Origin: Sclerotiophoma versabilis | Lineage: Eukaryota; Ascomycota; Dothideomycetes; Pleosporales; Didymellaceae | NCBI GenBank assembly: GCA_012274445.1 | Contig: JAAROD010000004.1 | Coordinates: forward strand, 2,356,001-2,420,000 | Direction: 5' to 3' | Length of the DNA stretch: 64,000 nucleotides | Shown: in pieces, positions 52,022-64,000 of the stretch | Layout of the letters: each line of letters starts with the position of its first letter | How positions within the stretch are numbered: position 1 is the first letter of the stretch | Program-made: the position numbers and the translations under genes | Notes under the pieces: generated by a model | Told to the model about the DNA's origin: nothing | Seen by the model: the letters and a program-made list of their open reading frames with translations, nothing else | Databases searched by the model: none

Positions 52022-53289
52022 GACTCTGAGTGCATTTGTAGCATTTCAGTATATATATTGCGCATTGCTCCTACAGATTAGCGAGGCCATCTTTGTAGAT
52101 GAATGCCAATCAATGTTAACAGACACGAGTGGTTCTTGCCGGACTTGGGGAAACAAAGAGCCTCACGGCATGCAGGGAGGCGCTAGAAAAATTCAAGTTT
52201 TGCAATTGCTACGGCCAGACATATGGCAGCGTGAATCTTTTGTCAAAAACATTGGCGCGAATCAGAAAGGTCGAGAAGACAAAGCAGTCACGAAGAAAGA
52301 TGGCTTTGACATAGAGATACATGAGGCGAAGTCGACGTGCACAACAGGTTAAAAATTCATCCTCCAGCAGACAGGCTCTCAAAACATGTAGTGGTTTGAG
52401 GGTTGTTTTGGATGTATTCAAGTACTATCAGATCACCAGATGTAAAGTGGGTTTGTTGAAATCGGGGTTACTAGCCAGTGCATTACAATTGTACAGTGCG
52501 CAGAATCAAATCTCTCGCAAACTTAGTTGTCTAACTGGGCTGTGTAAGCGGTCGAGTATCCTTTTAGTTACGAGCTGTTGAGCGAAAATTCGCCGCTAAC
52601 TTTTCGTCGTCTTCTTGCTGTCGAGTTCACCTGTTCCCGAGGTGGGGTGTAGGGCGAGTACTACTGCTGATGAGGGTAGTTTGGCCTCGTTCCTAATCAC
52701 TACCCGCCTGCAGCTGTGGCGATCGCTGACCCAAACCTGACGTAGATGAAGCCGTGTCGGAGTATGGCGAGGCGTGTTGCGGTTGTAGGAAAGAAGGCCC
52801 GCGCGTTAAGGCCGCCGAGCGCGTTATCCATATCTGTTTCTCCTTAGGGCATGTAAAGATGTCGCGAGCGATGTAATAGCTGAGTATCACCCGTGACGGT
52901 GAGTGCGCAGACAACAAGGTAGGCGAAGAGTCCTTGTCACTCAGTTTAACATTGTCAGATGAATGTATCGTTACTAGTGGGTCGTTTTGGTAAGCAGAAT
53001 TGGCGATGCAGGATGAAGATAACGCGGAGTCAAGGTCTCAGGATGTACGCTCATCAGACACCACGGAAGGTGATTAAGACAGCACGATGGCGACCTTGAA
53101 GGTTGGAATCCGTAAAGAGTGTGTAATAAAACACTTGCTGAACGAACTAGCCCTAAAAATGGGCGACGCTCAGGTGTGCAACTGGTTCAGAATCTATGCC
53201 CTGGCGAGTAGGCAGGCGTGACGGAGCCCTGAAATAATCAGAGAGGTTCTGTATGAACAGCAGTTAGACACGGGATAGTCGATCCTAAG

Positions 53290-53339
53290 AGAAAGGGAGA
53301 ATTTACGTGCAGCTGGAATCGGTTGGCTTCTCCCTTTCT
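53290..53339. repeat. 12-bp perfect inverted repeat with 26-nt spacer
   Basis: AGAAAGGGAGAA (53290-53301) and TTCTCCCTTTCT (53328-53339) are exact inverted copies in the gene-poor region. The purine/pyrimidine bias of the arms is striking, but no known element was recognised. Confidence 0.75.
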
Positions 53340-55920
53340 TACGGCACACTCTGACTTGCTTCGGGAGGCGCTAAAGATGCAGAAGAATTATAGAGCCGAG
53401 ACAGGTCAATTAGCCTTCGAAATATGTCCGAAATTTGACTGCTTGGGTGTCAAGCCGGAGCACATTGCGAAACTGGTCGGACGTGGCAGCTTTCAGGAAA
53501 CACCATTGGCCGACCCAGATAGCGCTGCATATCGTGATGAGGGGTATAGGGTGAGTAATCCTGCTGACAATCGTGGGCTTGTCCAGACTTGTCTCAACCT
53601 ATGGTCCCAAGAGTGCGTAACTCAGTGTCGACTCGCATCTCGTAATGAGGAAAATTTTCGCTATGTCGTTACCCTATAGACACTTGGAATCTTAAAAAAT
53701 TCGCAGAGAACTGACGTGTACTTTCCAAATTTGAGTCGTTTCTGTTTAAAAGTATAGTGGTAAGTGTCTCCCATGCACTTGGGGTATGATCGAGGTTCGG
53801 GAGCGAAGTTGCTGGTGCTGCTCGCAACTCCGGAAGATCTTCAAGGTGGAAAGTCTCTAGCTGATAGAACAATGTAGATAAGGGAAGTTGGCAAGAATGG
53901 GTTTGGGACTTTGAACAATGCTTGGCTCCCCAAGCTTTTTGACAAAGCATGAAGCCAGTGAGGACGTGAGGCTAAGGTCGTAGGAGTTCGAGGTTGCAGA
54001 AGGGTATGAGAGATGAGGAAGGAGGCAGGAGCGATGAGTAAGCAGTATATATGTCTGTGGAAAATCGGTACTCAGACCCTTCAAAGAACCGAAGATGTTG
54101 TCAATGGTACTGTTGAGCATAAGTTGTTGTCTCTACCGTCGGTACTCAACCCATAGACCTGTAGTTGAGTACCACTAAAATATGACCAGAACAGGTTTGA
54201 ATACACTGTAGAAATTTGGCCAAGTCTTCCTTGTATCAAGCAATACTCGAAGGGCAGACCCATGTTGTTCTAATGTTCGTCTTTTTGGAAAATTGCCACC
54301 AGTCGTTCGAGATTCCCGTGACGCGAGATTGCAGGTGTCAATATTGTTTAATAACCACGATACGAGACTGTAACCACTATCGAGGTTGAAGAGGTGGTTT
54401 TACTTCCATGGGAGTGGCGGACGAACGATCGTTGGGCTTTGACAGTTTGTAAACGCTAATCGCCTCTACAGGTTCAGTCATATGGTTGACTCCCGAATAC
54501 GGACATGGGCTACTGATCAGCAGCGCTGTGAAAGGGAAGTCGAAGTTTATTATAAGATGTATCTCGAAACTTGAATCCGCAGCTTTGATCTTGTGTATAT
54601 GCATAAGGACGATGCTGATCCATCAACTAAGTGAAGTGCGAACACTAGTACTGCTGGAAGTGAGCCATGAAAGCAAACGGTGACGCACGGCCAAATGACG
54701 TACGACAGGTGAGTATTTGATGCTGTCAACATCGAACCAGCAACTACGGATTTAATTTCAGGCGTTCAAAGTTGGCAAGAGGTAGTCGAACAAGATAAAG
54801 GAAGTTGGGCCGTGCAGATAGGACAACACCCCATATAATCTTTAGACCTGGATTAGCTCGGATATCCACGGTCCTTGGTGATTTTCCTTTTTGCGTGCAG
54901 GAAAAAAACGGCCAGGTATGTCGCTGTGGTGAACCCGTTTTGATTCATCACTGCCGCCAGTTCCTGGTCGTCATTATAGCTGTCTCTATCGGCTTTCGCG
55001 AGCGGCAGAGTATTGTCAACTTATCGGTGTGCAGTATTGAACGAAGAAAGCTCTTGTAAGCGGTGGCAGTCGCGAGTGTTGGCTTTCAATCAGCGTTAGA
55101 AGCAGTCTTTGCAGCATGAGGGGTGTTTGTCATTGTCAAGGTGACGTGTCCAGAGAAAACGAGAGCAGCCATTGCCTGACGAGCGACGAATGATTCCAAA
55201 CCCATGAATCCGCGACAAGCCCGTATTTTATAGAACTGCCGGGATTTAGGTGATCTAGGGAGCACGTGTAATGACCTCGTGATTCTCATTCCTCATATTG
55301 GGGACACAAGGGGGTCGCCCGAGCATTGCGTGGAGCAATCGTCTTTGTAATCATGAAAGGGCAAAACTCAAGGTTCAGACGTGTGCCAGTTCATTCCTTT
55401 TAGACACCTGAACGCGAAGTGGGTAGTTGAGGTAGTGGCCAATATACCTTTGCATGGTTGGTGTGCGTTAGACTCACATCGATCTTCATCGTCCCATCCT
55501 CGAATATACACCCAAGGTTCGTATTGCTGGAAGAGGTCCCAGGTCTGATAGCAATTCCGCAAGCAGATTTTTTGAAGAACCCCAGCAACATGATTATCTA
55601 ATGAACCAAAGGAAAGGATGAGCGACATGGAGACATGATCCGCAGAAATTTAGCCTTTAAAACAACGAGAAGGCTCATGCTGATCGCCCGTTTCATGTGC
55701 GAGAGCAATACTTTCTTCGAAACTGACCCGGAAGAAGAGCTTCCAGAAAGAATGAAGGAAAGAAAGGGAAGGAGCAGCAGGGATCACGACCTCCCCACTG
55801 TTTTCCCTAGAGTTGCAAATCAAGGAAATGAATGGCCAAAAATTACTTCCCAGCGCGCTCTTCAAAGCATTAAGAGATATACACCAGCTGTGTGCATTTG
55901 AGATTCGCAACAAATTGACC

Positions 55921-55936
55921 GATTGATTGATTGATT
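55921..55936. repeat. (GATT)4 microsatellite
   Basis: Four perfect GATT units in non-coding DNA. Confidence 0.9.
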
Positions 55937-56447
55937 GTAATTAACGTCGCGGCGGTGAGAGATTCGCAACAGGAACCAGAGAGCGGGACATTTGGTCTGA
56001 GGAGGAGGATTCTTAACATAGCGGCGTGTCGAGCAAATTGTCCAATCATGAGCTAGAGCCAAGAACCATTTGGGAATGGAGGAAGGAGCAAACAGATACT
56101 AACATGGCCACTGAGGGCAGAAGAGAGGCCGCTCTGATATCGTGTCGATTTGTTATTGTTTACAATTTGTGAGGAAGGCGGAAGCGGGCTTCAAACATAG
56201 CTAGTGGGGTGGTTCTCTCGATGATCTGCTTTATAGAGTGCAGAAACGCTGTACATGCAGGACATACAGGTATGGGTTCATATCTTTCTTTCCTCATCTA
56301 GAAAGAGACAGAGGCAATTGTGGTTAGGCAGGGAAAATAAGTGGTCATATCTCTATGCATTGCCAAGGCGCACCGACCTTCATGTGGTATCAAATTATCC
56401 TCCTGCACCGCTGCACCGCAAACCAACTACCAACAACATCCAACCAG

Positions 56448-59400
56448 CTAGCCCCAAGTACCTCCACCACCCCTGCCAGCTCTCCTTTGCGCACTCAACC
56501 TCCAATCATCCTCGCCCTGGAACTTGTTGTGCAAAGGCTGAATCCTCTCGGCCTTCTTCCTCTTACTCAGCTTGTCTGTGGACGCAACCTTGAAGAACGT
56601 CGGTGCTGCCTCAACCAACCACTTCGGCTCAATCGCACTGCACACGTGCATATACTCCTTAGTCGTCTCTACCAAAGAGTGATACACAACGTGCTCGCTC
56701 GGCTTGCCGAATAGCGCAGATGACGGGTGTAAGTACACCGGTGTGCCTTCGACGAGCGTTTTGTAGCCCTCAGCGGGGTCCTTGCGTGCGGAGTTGCGGA
56801 AGAAGCCCGAACAGAGGGCTTGACGCACTTTGATTGTGTTGCGACCGCAGGACACGACGGAGTGCTTGTGGCGCGCCATGATTTGGAGAAGTTGGTTCCG
56901 CACGTCTCTGACGCGCTGCATGTTGCGCGGAACAACGAAATTTTCGTGGCACCAAGGTGTACTGAATCCGCCTTGCTTCCAACCATTGTATACGTTAAGC
57001 AGCGTGATGTGGTCGCCGGACGGGTCGTTAAATTTCTGCTTCTTCTGGTCGGCTTGTTGTTGTTTGTCGCGCGGGCGGTGGAAGACAGATTGTGTGGCAC
57101 TGATCATGGCTACAATAGTAAGAACCTCGTCGGAGCATTGCAGCTCTACACTCTTGATGAGCGCCTTGGAGAGGGTGGGGTCCATAGGAAAGTCGGCCAT
57201 TTGACGGCCGAGACGGGTGAGCAAGCCTTCGTCGTCGAGCGAACCGAGCTGATAGAGCTCTTCGAGAGCCGTAAGCATGGTGTTTGTAGGTGGCGGATCC
57301 ATGAAGTCGAAATGCAGAAGATCGTTGATACCCATGGCCTTGAGCATCAGGATGGTGTTTGAAAGATTCTGCCGCTGGATTTCGGGGATAGTAGTGGGTA
57401 GCATTTCGTTCTGGAAGGCGGCTTCGGTGTACAGGCGGAAGCACTTTCCTGGGCCTGTTCTTCCGGCTCTTCCACTTCTCTGGCGGGCTTGCGCTTGCGA
57501 AATTGGTGTGATTTGCAGGCGGTCCATACCCAGCTTGCCGTCATAAGAGCTCTGCTTGACGAAGCCAGGATCCACAACATAGTAGATGCCATCGATAGTG
57601 AGACTGGTCTCGGCGATGTTGGTGGCGATAACACACTTACGTGTCCCAGCCGGTGCAGGCTCGAAGATACGTGACGCTACTTCCGATGGCAAAGCTCCAT
57701 AGATAGGAAGGATCATGAGCTCAGGCACATTAGGCCCAAGAGCCTTCATACGTTCTGACAATATTTCGCATGACGAGTCAATCTCTTCCTTACCGGTCAA
57801 GAAGAGGAGAATATCTCCCGCAGGTTCCGTCAAGTGGATCTGCATGACTGTGACTAGAGCAGCATCCAAGTAGTCGGACTCGGGCTCGCGGCTGTACATG
57901 ACTTCGACAGGGACTGAGAACACGTTAGTATAGTTGTGCAAGTAAGCTGGAGTATAACTTACAGGTTCGTCCAGGGATTGAGAAGATAGGACACTTGTAG
58001 AAGTATTCGGAAAACTTGTCAGCATCGAGTGTAGCACTCGTGACGATGAGCTTCATATCTGGCCGTCGCTTGAGGGTCTTCTTCAAAAGTCCGAAAAGAA
58101 CGTCAGTAGCAATGGTACGCTCGTGAGCCTCGTCCAGCATGATGCAGCTGTACTTGTTCAACATCGGATCTAGCAAGATCTCTCTTTGCAAGATACCGTC
58201 TGTCATGTACTTGATACGTGTTTCTGGTGATGTGTTGTCCTCGAATCGAATGGTGTAACCGACTTCGTTACCCAGCTTGCAGCCAACCTCCTCTGCAACA
58301 CGCTTTGCAACACTCATGGCTGCAACACGTCGAGGCTGTGTACAACCAATGACGAGCTCGTTGGCGTATCCTGCTTCCGCCAGATACTGAGTCATCTGGG
58401 TGGTCTTGCCAGATCCCGTGTCACCAACAACGATCAGAATCTGGTGAGCGGCAATGGCCTCAAGCAGCTGCTTCCTGAACTTGAAGACAGGCAGCGATTC
58501 TCGTTGCTCCTTGATGCTCATGTTCGTGCGCTTACCAAACGAAGCGTCCTTGCTGTTGGTCGAGATCTTCTTCCACTCGGGCATGGCTTCGGTAGGCTGA
58601 TCCCTCCGTGTGTTGCGCAAATCACTGGCAAATTGTCGTTGCTGAGCCATGGGGTCGTTCCATTGACTGCTGAGGTCCACATTGGCGGCTTCTTTTGCTG
58701 CCTTCTCTTGTGCTTCTTGTTGCCGCAGGTCCCTTCGCTCTTTTGCCAACGTGTCTCCAGACATGGCTGCTCGGTTGAGCGAGCCGTCGGGTGCCTTGAT
58801 GATTCGAATAGGCGACAGCTCGAGGGATTGCTTGGTCTGGCCGGCCAGGAAAGGCGGTTCTTCTTCGCGTACTTCGATGTCGACGTCCTCTTCTTCTTCG
58901 AAGCCTCCCTCGCCAGCAATGTGTGCGTTGTAATCTTCGTCGATGTCCGGATAGTCTGACTTGGGGATAACACCAGATGCTATAAGCTGTTTGATCTCCC
59001 ATCTTTCAGGTGAGGTCATTCGCTTTCGCATGCCGTTCTTGCGGCTATTGTAACCGTCTTCCACTACGGGCACGTTGCCGTCCATCAAGCCGGGTATGCC
59101 TCCTAGCGCTTGGGAGTTCGCGCCGGATCCAAAGGACTCGATACGTCTTGAGGGTGCGAGATCACGACCTGTTTGTTGATCCACCTCCTTCATTGACAAT
59201 GACAACCTGCCATTCTCCATCTTGATGACCTTTACCTTGACTTCTTGCCATCTTGAGAGAAGATCAGATGGGTGGTTGACGCGCCCTCCTTCCTGAATCT
59301 GTGAAACGTGCACCAGCCCGTCAACCTTGCCCTTCACCCCCTGCAGGTTGACGAACGCGCCGAAGTCTTTAACACCAGTGACTTTGCCGTTGTAGACCTT

Positions 59401-60147
59401 GAATAGCACAGGCTCATCGTCCAGCTCGGGCGTCGGCGGTCTGCGGAACTCGTCGAGGTCTTCGTCTCTGTACTTCTTGCGGCTCCGCTGCTTTTCGTGG
59501 CGCTTGACGGTCCTCGTGCGTCCGAACTCGTCCTCAAAGACCAGTTCGTCGTGCTCCGGCTGCCGGCGCCCGCGACTGCGCGATCTCGACTGTGACCTGT
59601 CCCTGTCCCTGTCCCTCCGCCGATGTCTCTTGCTGTCTCGGTCGTCGTCGCTACTGTAGGGGCTCATGCTGCGTTTGCGCGACCGTTCCTTGGGCTTCCC
59701 TGCTCCAGCGCCCTTCCCAGCCAGTCCCTCCAGCATGGCAAACGTGTCGTCCAGCGCGTCCGGCTCCGGCGCATTGTTCGCAGGCGTCTCTTCGGGGTCG
59801 CTGAAGTCAAGTTCCTTGTCGGCAATAGCAAGGCCTTTGAACACGCGCGTCTTGCGGTCGCGGCTGTCATCCTCGTCTGCGGGTGCTTTGGCTCCGTTCG
59901 CGCTCTTGTTCTTGTACTTTGGGTGCAGTGTCAAGATCAGGCGATCGATGCTCTCAACCAAGCTTTGCGGGAACTCTGCGCCCATCGCCTCCAGCTGCTC
60001 TTTGAAGTCGGCGACGCCCTTCGCGCTGGCATGCTGGTCGATGACGAACTCGGCGAGCGTCTTGTCGGACACGCCCAAGTGGTTCTGGATTTCCGACGTG
60101 ACTTTCGACACGAGCGAAAGGAACTCGAGGTTCTCGAGATCGTCCAT
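56448..60147 (-). CDS. PRP22: Prp22 / DHX8 spliceosomal DEAH-box helicase
   Basis: Two exons, 60147-57963 and 57913-56448, give 1216 aa (human DHX8 1220). The 49-nt intron has a CTAAC branch site and is phase 1. The N-terminus [20 protein letters not shown] is typical. An Arg/Asp/Ser-rich region follows ([20 protein letters not shown]). The S1 RNA-binding domain (about residues 249-322) has [20 protein letters not shown] and [14 protein letters not shown]. The helicase core shows [10 protein letters not shown] (about 575), [22 protein letters not shown] (about 670), [27 protein letters not shown] and [12 protein letters not shown]. The OB/ratchet end has [15 protein letters not shown] and RRAGRGGGG. 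Prp22 frees spliced mRNA from the post-catalytic spliceosome and takes part in the second step. All motifs I looked for are intact. Confidence 0.97.
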
Positions 60148-60353
60148 TGTTGCGGTTGAAGCCCGAGTGGGCGCGACGCTGACTGCTCAGAAAGTTTTGG
60201 GAGTCGCGATGCGGCTCAAGTCAGCCAAGCAGTTGCCCCCGCAGGCTTTGGCCACTCACGTTCGACCATCTCCGCAATCCATCACCACTCCCACCTGAGT
60301 GCTGCGTCCGATAGATACAGTCGCCACCACTCGACCACAACGCAGCCTTCACG
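60148..60353. promoter_or_regulatory. Short bidirectional promoter region PRP22/60354 gene
   Basis: 206 nt separate the divergent start codons. It must hold the promoters and leaders of both genes. No TATA box was recognised. Confidence 0.45.
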
Positions 60354-60659
60354 ATGAGTCCTGCACTGCCCGCACGTACTGCACAGCACTTCCGTCTCGT
60401 CACCTCGATCCTCGTCCTTGGCCTCGGCAACTACGAGCTGTGGCGGATTCACAAAGGTATTCACCCATATTGGACGCCACGATTAGAAGAGGCGGGCATA
60501 GTGAGGCAGCGGAAGAAGCTGGCAGAGGACGGCAGTATCAAGCCAGAGGCTGCAGCAGCAGAGAAGCCTGCTCCCAAGGCTTGGATCAAATGGACCGACC
60601 TCAATGGCGTCCCTATACCTACGCTCGAGACCAGCATTCGGCCGACACGGAAGGACTGA
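60354..60659 (+). CDS. Small single-TM protein, function unknown
   Basis: One exon, 101 aa. The N-terminus MSPALPARTAQHFRLVTSI runs into a single hydrophobic helix (LVTSILVLGLGNYELW, residues about 15-32). The remainder is soluble: IHKGIHPYWTPRLEEAGI, a charged stretch (RQRKKLAEDG), an Ala/Pro-rich part and the end WIKWTDLNGVPIP. The basic N-terminus followed by one helix resembles small mitochondrial inner-membrane or ER proteins, but I recognise no family. The short divergent arrangement with PRP22 and the coherent frame support a real gene. Confidence 0.6.
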   Translation: MSPALPARTAQHFRLVTSILVLGLGNYELWRIHKGIHPYWTPRLEEAGIVRQRKKLAEDGSIKPEAAAAEKPAPKAWIKWTDLNGVPIPTLETSIRPTRKD

Positions 60660-62001
60660 AGGTTGATGCGGACACACTCGAAACATCGCATACAAAAGAA
60701 GCTTCCAGATGACTGTTCACCTCATACCCACACCACCCTGTTCTCGGTCACCGTCTTGAAGACATAAGAGCTGTCACAGGCCGAACGGAGCATCAGCATA
60801 TTGCACGGCGTTTTGGGCATACCACACGGCGTTATGGCGATGAGCTGGGTTCCAAAGACATCATACGTCGAATCGAATGCATCGTAGCAGCGACCGACCG
60901 TTGCTACCCTCGACTCAAGTTAGCTATCAATCTTCCCTCTTTTGCATGTGATCGCCATATATTCGACGCCCAAGCAACAACCTTCGAACGGGAAGAGAAG
61001 CCCGGATGTCCAAAGCAACGATGTCCGCAAAGTACACAAGAGCACTGCATGGACTACTGCATCATGCATTTGATGTCGAGCGATCAACAGCGAGAACGGA
61101 GTAAAGGAGGGCGCCGTACCGTGCTGGCGCCGACTCGCGATCAGAAAGATCTTATCTGATCGAATAATTCCACATCATTCTTGTTCAAACTACGAGAGTG
61201 GCCCTTGCGCTGTGTTATGTTTGACGACGAGCGAAGGCGTGATGTCCCCAGAAGATGGTGCAATCACTCGACACCTTACCGCATTGGGCCTCGGCGCAGC
61301 CACGCCATTGACTTCCGCACTGGATAGTCACAGTGTTTCAAGATCTCATGTCATGGGCAGAACCGACCTGCCATTTCTGAGATCGGGTTTCAAAGCAAAA
61401 GGTCGTCACAAGCACTGAAACCTGAGGTCGAAGATAAGACGCTGAGACAGGGGCCTCCTGGACTCAAGACAAGGCTGCGCAAGCTGCTCAACGACGACTG
61501 TCAGCAGCAATTACTAAAGCACTCAATCTAAGCTTTACAACTGTCGTCACCACGCGACCAGACAATCGACATGGTATCTTCCCCGGATCCACCTCCGCCG
61601 TTCCAAGCAGCGAATGCGGCTGCAGTTCTGAATTGATATCACATGGCGGTCAGAATTGTGGAGAAGACGACCGGCCCACATCTCGTAGGAGTCGTGATTG
61701 CGAGCGATGGCGCAATCTGCCATGTAAGCGTCTTGACATGAGTCTACGTACCACCCAAAGAGTATACCTATAAGTACTGCGACCGCTATTCTCTGCCTTC
61801 TCATCTACATTACAAGTCTCAATAACGTCAGCCAAGCGCATGTATCACTGGAAACTGCTTCTTTGAGATCTTGAACCCTTCTCAGTGCCCATTGGAGTCG
61901 CATCCACAGAATCACTACCTCACCCCACCACTACGACCTGGTACCTTGCATAGAAGGTCGCCACCAATCAGCTTCTACTCCACATCACCACTACAGTCAA
62001 G
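60660..62001. other. Intergenic, no gene recognised
   Basis: 1.34 kb between the small TM gene and the dioxygenase. A minus-strand frame of 85 codons near 61547-61804 begins with a hydrophobic run but does not continue into anything recognisable. I saw no RNA genes or repeats. Confidence 0.5.
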
Positions 62002-63246
62002 ATGGCACCAGGACTTGTGGAGCCAGCCTTCCAGTCAACTGACGCGGCACCCACTACAACAGTCAAGCAAGCTGTTAAACCTGCCAACACACACAACTAC
62101 GTTCCAGGGCGCACAACGGTCGCAAAGCATGATGACTCATATGAGTTCGAGCACCTACGACCACGGTTCCCTGAAATTACATGGCCTGCACTTAAGGAGA
62201 TTCCCCACGTTGACAAGGGCTTGCTTGGCGATGTCAACTTCAAGAATCTCCTTTCGTCTGCTACAGACGTGTTCGACTACAACCCGAAAATTGGCACAGA
62301 GGTCCACGGCGTCGACCTCGCCAACCTCACAGACCCCCAGAAGAACGACCTCGCAAGGCTGATTGCGACACGAGGTGTTGTCTTCTTCCGTAATCAAAAG
62401 AATTTTGGCATCGAAGAGCAGCGTGCTCTTGGTCGGTACTTTGGTCAACTGCATAAGCATGCCACCACTGCTGTTCCCCGTCAAGAAGGACTCGAGGATG
62501 TTCACGTCGTATACACTGGCGAAGGATCGCCTGATCTCCGCTCTCTGTTCTCTCCTACTTTCCTATGGCACTCGGACGTAAGCTACTACTCTCTCTCTCA
62601 TAACCATAATTCTAACATAACGTAGGTCACGTATGAGGTCCAACCACCCTCCTACACCTCTCTGAAGGTTCTCACTGGCCCACCTCGTGGTGGGGGTGGT
62701 GACACTCTCTGGTCCTCTCAATATGCTGCCTACGACATGCTGTCACCCCATATGCAAAAGTACCTCGAGTCGCTCACAGCTCTGCACTCTGCAGAAATGC
62801 AAGCACAAGGCTCGCGCGACCTCGGCCGCACCGTGCGCCGCGAGCCAGTCACAACTGAGCACCCACTTGTCCGCACACACCCTGTCACGGGCTGGAAGAG
62901 TATCTTCTTCAATCCCGGTTTCGTTACTAAGATCGTCGGCGTTCCTAAGACCGAGAGCGACCATATCATCTCTCTGCTTAACGAGATTGTTGCCACATCC
63001 CCAGAGTTCCACGCCCGCTTCCAATGGCAGGCCGGCGATGTCGCATTCTGGGACAACCGTGTTACTAACCACTCTGCTACATATGGCTTTGCGCCTCACC
63101 GCCGCCACGCAGTTCGTGTGTGTAACCAGGCTGAGCGACCGTATCTTGACCCCAACGGCAGGTCACAAGAGGATGATCTAAGCGAGCGCTATGGCATCCC
63201 TAAAGCGAACAAGGATGGTTCGGGTGTGGTCAACTACAACGACTAA
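62002..63246 (+). CDS. TauD/TfdA-family 2-oxoglutarate-dependent dioxygenase
   Basis: Two exons, 62002-62577 and 62626-63246, give 398 aa. The 48-nt intron (GTAAGC...CGTAG) is phase 0 and falls right after the iron-binding HxD motif. The domain contains IGTEVHGVDLANLTD, RLIATRGVVFFRNQ and FGQLHKH. TFLWHSDVSYEVQPPSY carries the metal ligands His190 and Asp192 across the splice joint (the joined reading is HSDVTYEV). GPPRGGGGDTLWSSQYAAYD and HPVTGWKSIFFNPGF follow, then WDNRVTNHSATYGFAPHRRH with the distal His and the Arg that holds 2-oxoglutarate. Length and layout match yeast Jlp1 (sulfonate/2-oxoglutarate dioxygenase, 412 aa). The substrate could be taurine, another sulfonate or an unrelated compound. 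No neighbours hint at it. Confidence 0.9.
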
Positions 63247-64000
63247 CCTGTTTTTGATTCATTTATCTTGGTTCTACATTTGAAGACCTGGGGGGTCGAA
63301 AAGGGCATGGCGTCTGGTTCTCTATAGCGTTTTAGCGAGCACATTTTACTCTGTTGACTACCCACTAAAAGTGGGTGACTATGATACGATGAATACAAAC
63401 AGTATGACACTCAATGCTTCCTTCCTACATGATAGTACTCATCCAACCGCAGCATTGCATAGTCTTGGGTGATCCATCAAGGGTCATTGAATGGGGCCAT
63501 TCTAAGTCAACCTTCATTGGGACACAGCAAACAGCAATGCTCCTTAAAGATTCGCACGTTCGAATGCTCTCGACCGCTCTCGTATAGCAACTAGTCTTGG
63601 CCTCGTATTCATCCTACTCTTGACTTTGAACACACGACTTGAGCGACGATGTTGCGCTTCTTCCGCCGAGAACAAGTTGGCAACATTTCCCTTGATCCAT
63701 ACACTCCACGATAGCCTTCACAGTGGCCTCCATATGTGACCCCGGAATGAAGATCATCGTCAGGTGCTAGAGGCATCCAACCTCTCAGAAATTGAACGCC
63801 TGTAATGCGAGCTCACAGGTTCTGTGTCTGGATGTAGGCTAGTCAAAACCAAATGGTCGTACGCCCTAAAATGTGGAATCATTCATGGGGGTCGAGCGCT
63901 CGTGGTATGTACATCTGTCTGATAGTTGCTGCTAATAGTTTACGCAGAGCCCTTTGCTTTACCAAAAGATATCAAAAGTCATGTCGTGTCTGTCTGTTTC
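63247..64000. other. Intergenic, window end
   Basis: 750 nt after the dioxygenase stop, without a convincing frame. It should include the 3' UTR and perhaps the flank of a gene beyond the window. Confidence 0.45.

Larger units (their letters stand above)
52022..56447. other. Gene-poor 4.4-kb region
   Basis: The longest stretch without a supportable gene. Frames stay under about 120 codons, are scattered on both strands and have no joined exons or family resemblance. Starts of the longer ones are not ATG. I found no TE coding motif (no RT, integrase or transposase signature), no long direct or terminal repeats and no tRNA. It holds a 12-bp inverted repeat at 53290-53339 and a (GATT)4 run at 55921. 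It may be decayed repeat DNA or simply large intergenic space. Confidence 0.5.

Noticed and set aside
53323..53679. Plus-strand frame of 118 codons in the gene-poor region
   Set aside because: Its first codon is TTG and the first ATG leaves about 100 residues with no recognisable motif. It starts next to the inverted repeat. Too weak to call.
55635..55901. Plus-strand frame of 88 codons
   Set aside because: No motif, and an overlapping minus-strand frame of equal length exists; consistent with chance.
61547..61804. Minus-strand frame starting with a hydrophobic run (MRRQRIAVAVLIGILFGWYV)
   Set aside because: It resembles a signal peptide only at the start; the rest has no coherent composition and no further exon was found.

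Overview
The window is nuclear DNA of a filamentous ascomycete (Pezizomycotina). Dothideomycetes is my best guess, but that is an inference. The evidence is fungal-type genes on both strands, about 50-nt GT-AG introns with CTAAC/CTAAT-like branch sites, and single-copy fungal orthologues (AP-3 beta, Ppg1, Fig4, Vps15, Nup49, Fip1, Lea1, Lst4/FNIP, Iml1, Alg2, Prp22). I see no ribosomal RNA, CRISPR array or intact transposon. Exon joins were worked out by hand from splice signals, reading frame and family knowledge.

Layout. 0-12 kb: SUMO (+), a fused succinyl-CoA-ligase alpha/beta-like protein (-), an unrecognised charged protein (+), a Bqt4-like inner-nuclear-membrane protein (-), Rho-GDI (+) and an unrecognised conserved-looking protein (-). 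12-24 kb: AP-3 beta (+), a Pro/Gln/Tyr-rich protein (-), phosphatase Ppg1 (+) and phosphoinositide phosphatase Fig4 (-). 24-37 kb: Vps15 (+), a small Cys/His protein (-), an Ecm4-type glutathione transferase (-), Nup49 (-), Fip1 (+) and U2A'/Lea1 (-). 37-50 kb: the FNIP/Lst4 homologue (-), Iml1/DEPDC5 (-) and Alg2 (+). 50-56 kb: a tRNA-Gln gene, a caleosin (+), then about 4.4 kb with no supportable gene. 56-64 kb: Prp22 helicase (-), a small one-TM protein (+) and a TauD-family dioxygenase (+).

How genes relate. Several products act at the vacuole/endolysosome: AP-3 delivers cargo, Vps15 supports PI3P synthesis, Fig4 acts on PI(3,5)P2, and Lst4 and Iml1 belong to the two complexes that act on the Rag/Gtr GTPases upstream of TORC1. 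Lst4 and Iml1 are direct neighbours, and Fig4/Vps15 are a divergent pair. A second group serves RNA metabolism (Nup49, Fip1, Lea1, Prp22).

The most unusual object is the tRNA-Gln(TTG) gene at 49934-50071 on the minus strand. Besides a normal 15-nt intron after position 37, its D-arm is split by a 51-nt segment that looks exactly like a spliceosomal intron (GTAAGC, ACTAAT, TAG). Removing it restores a near-canonical tRNA with a perfect 7-bp acceptor stem. An upstream TATATAA and a T5 terminator suggest a real Pol III gene. The second notable item is the succinyl-CoA-ligase-like fusion, which has kept an alpha active-site His but lost much of the ATP-grasp part of beta, and has a presequence-like segment between the two halves.
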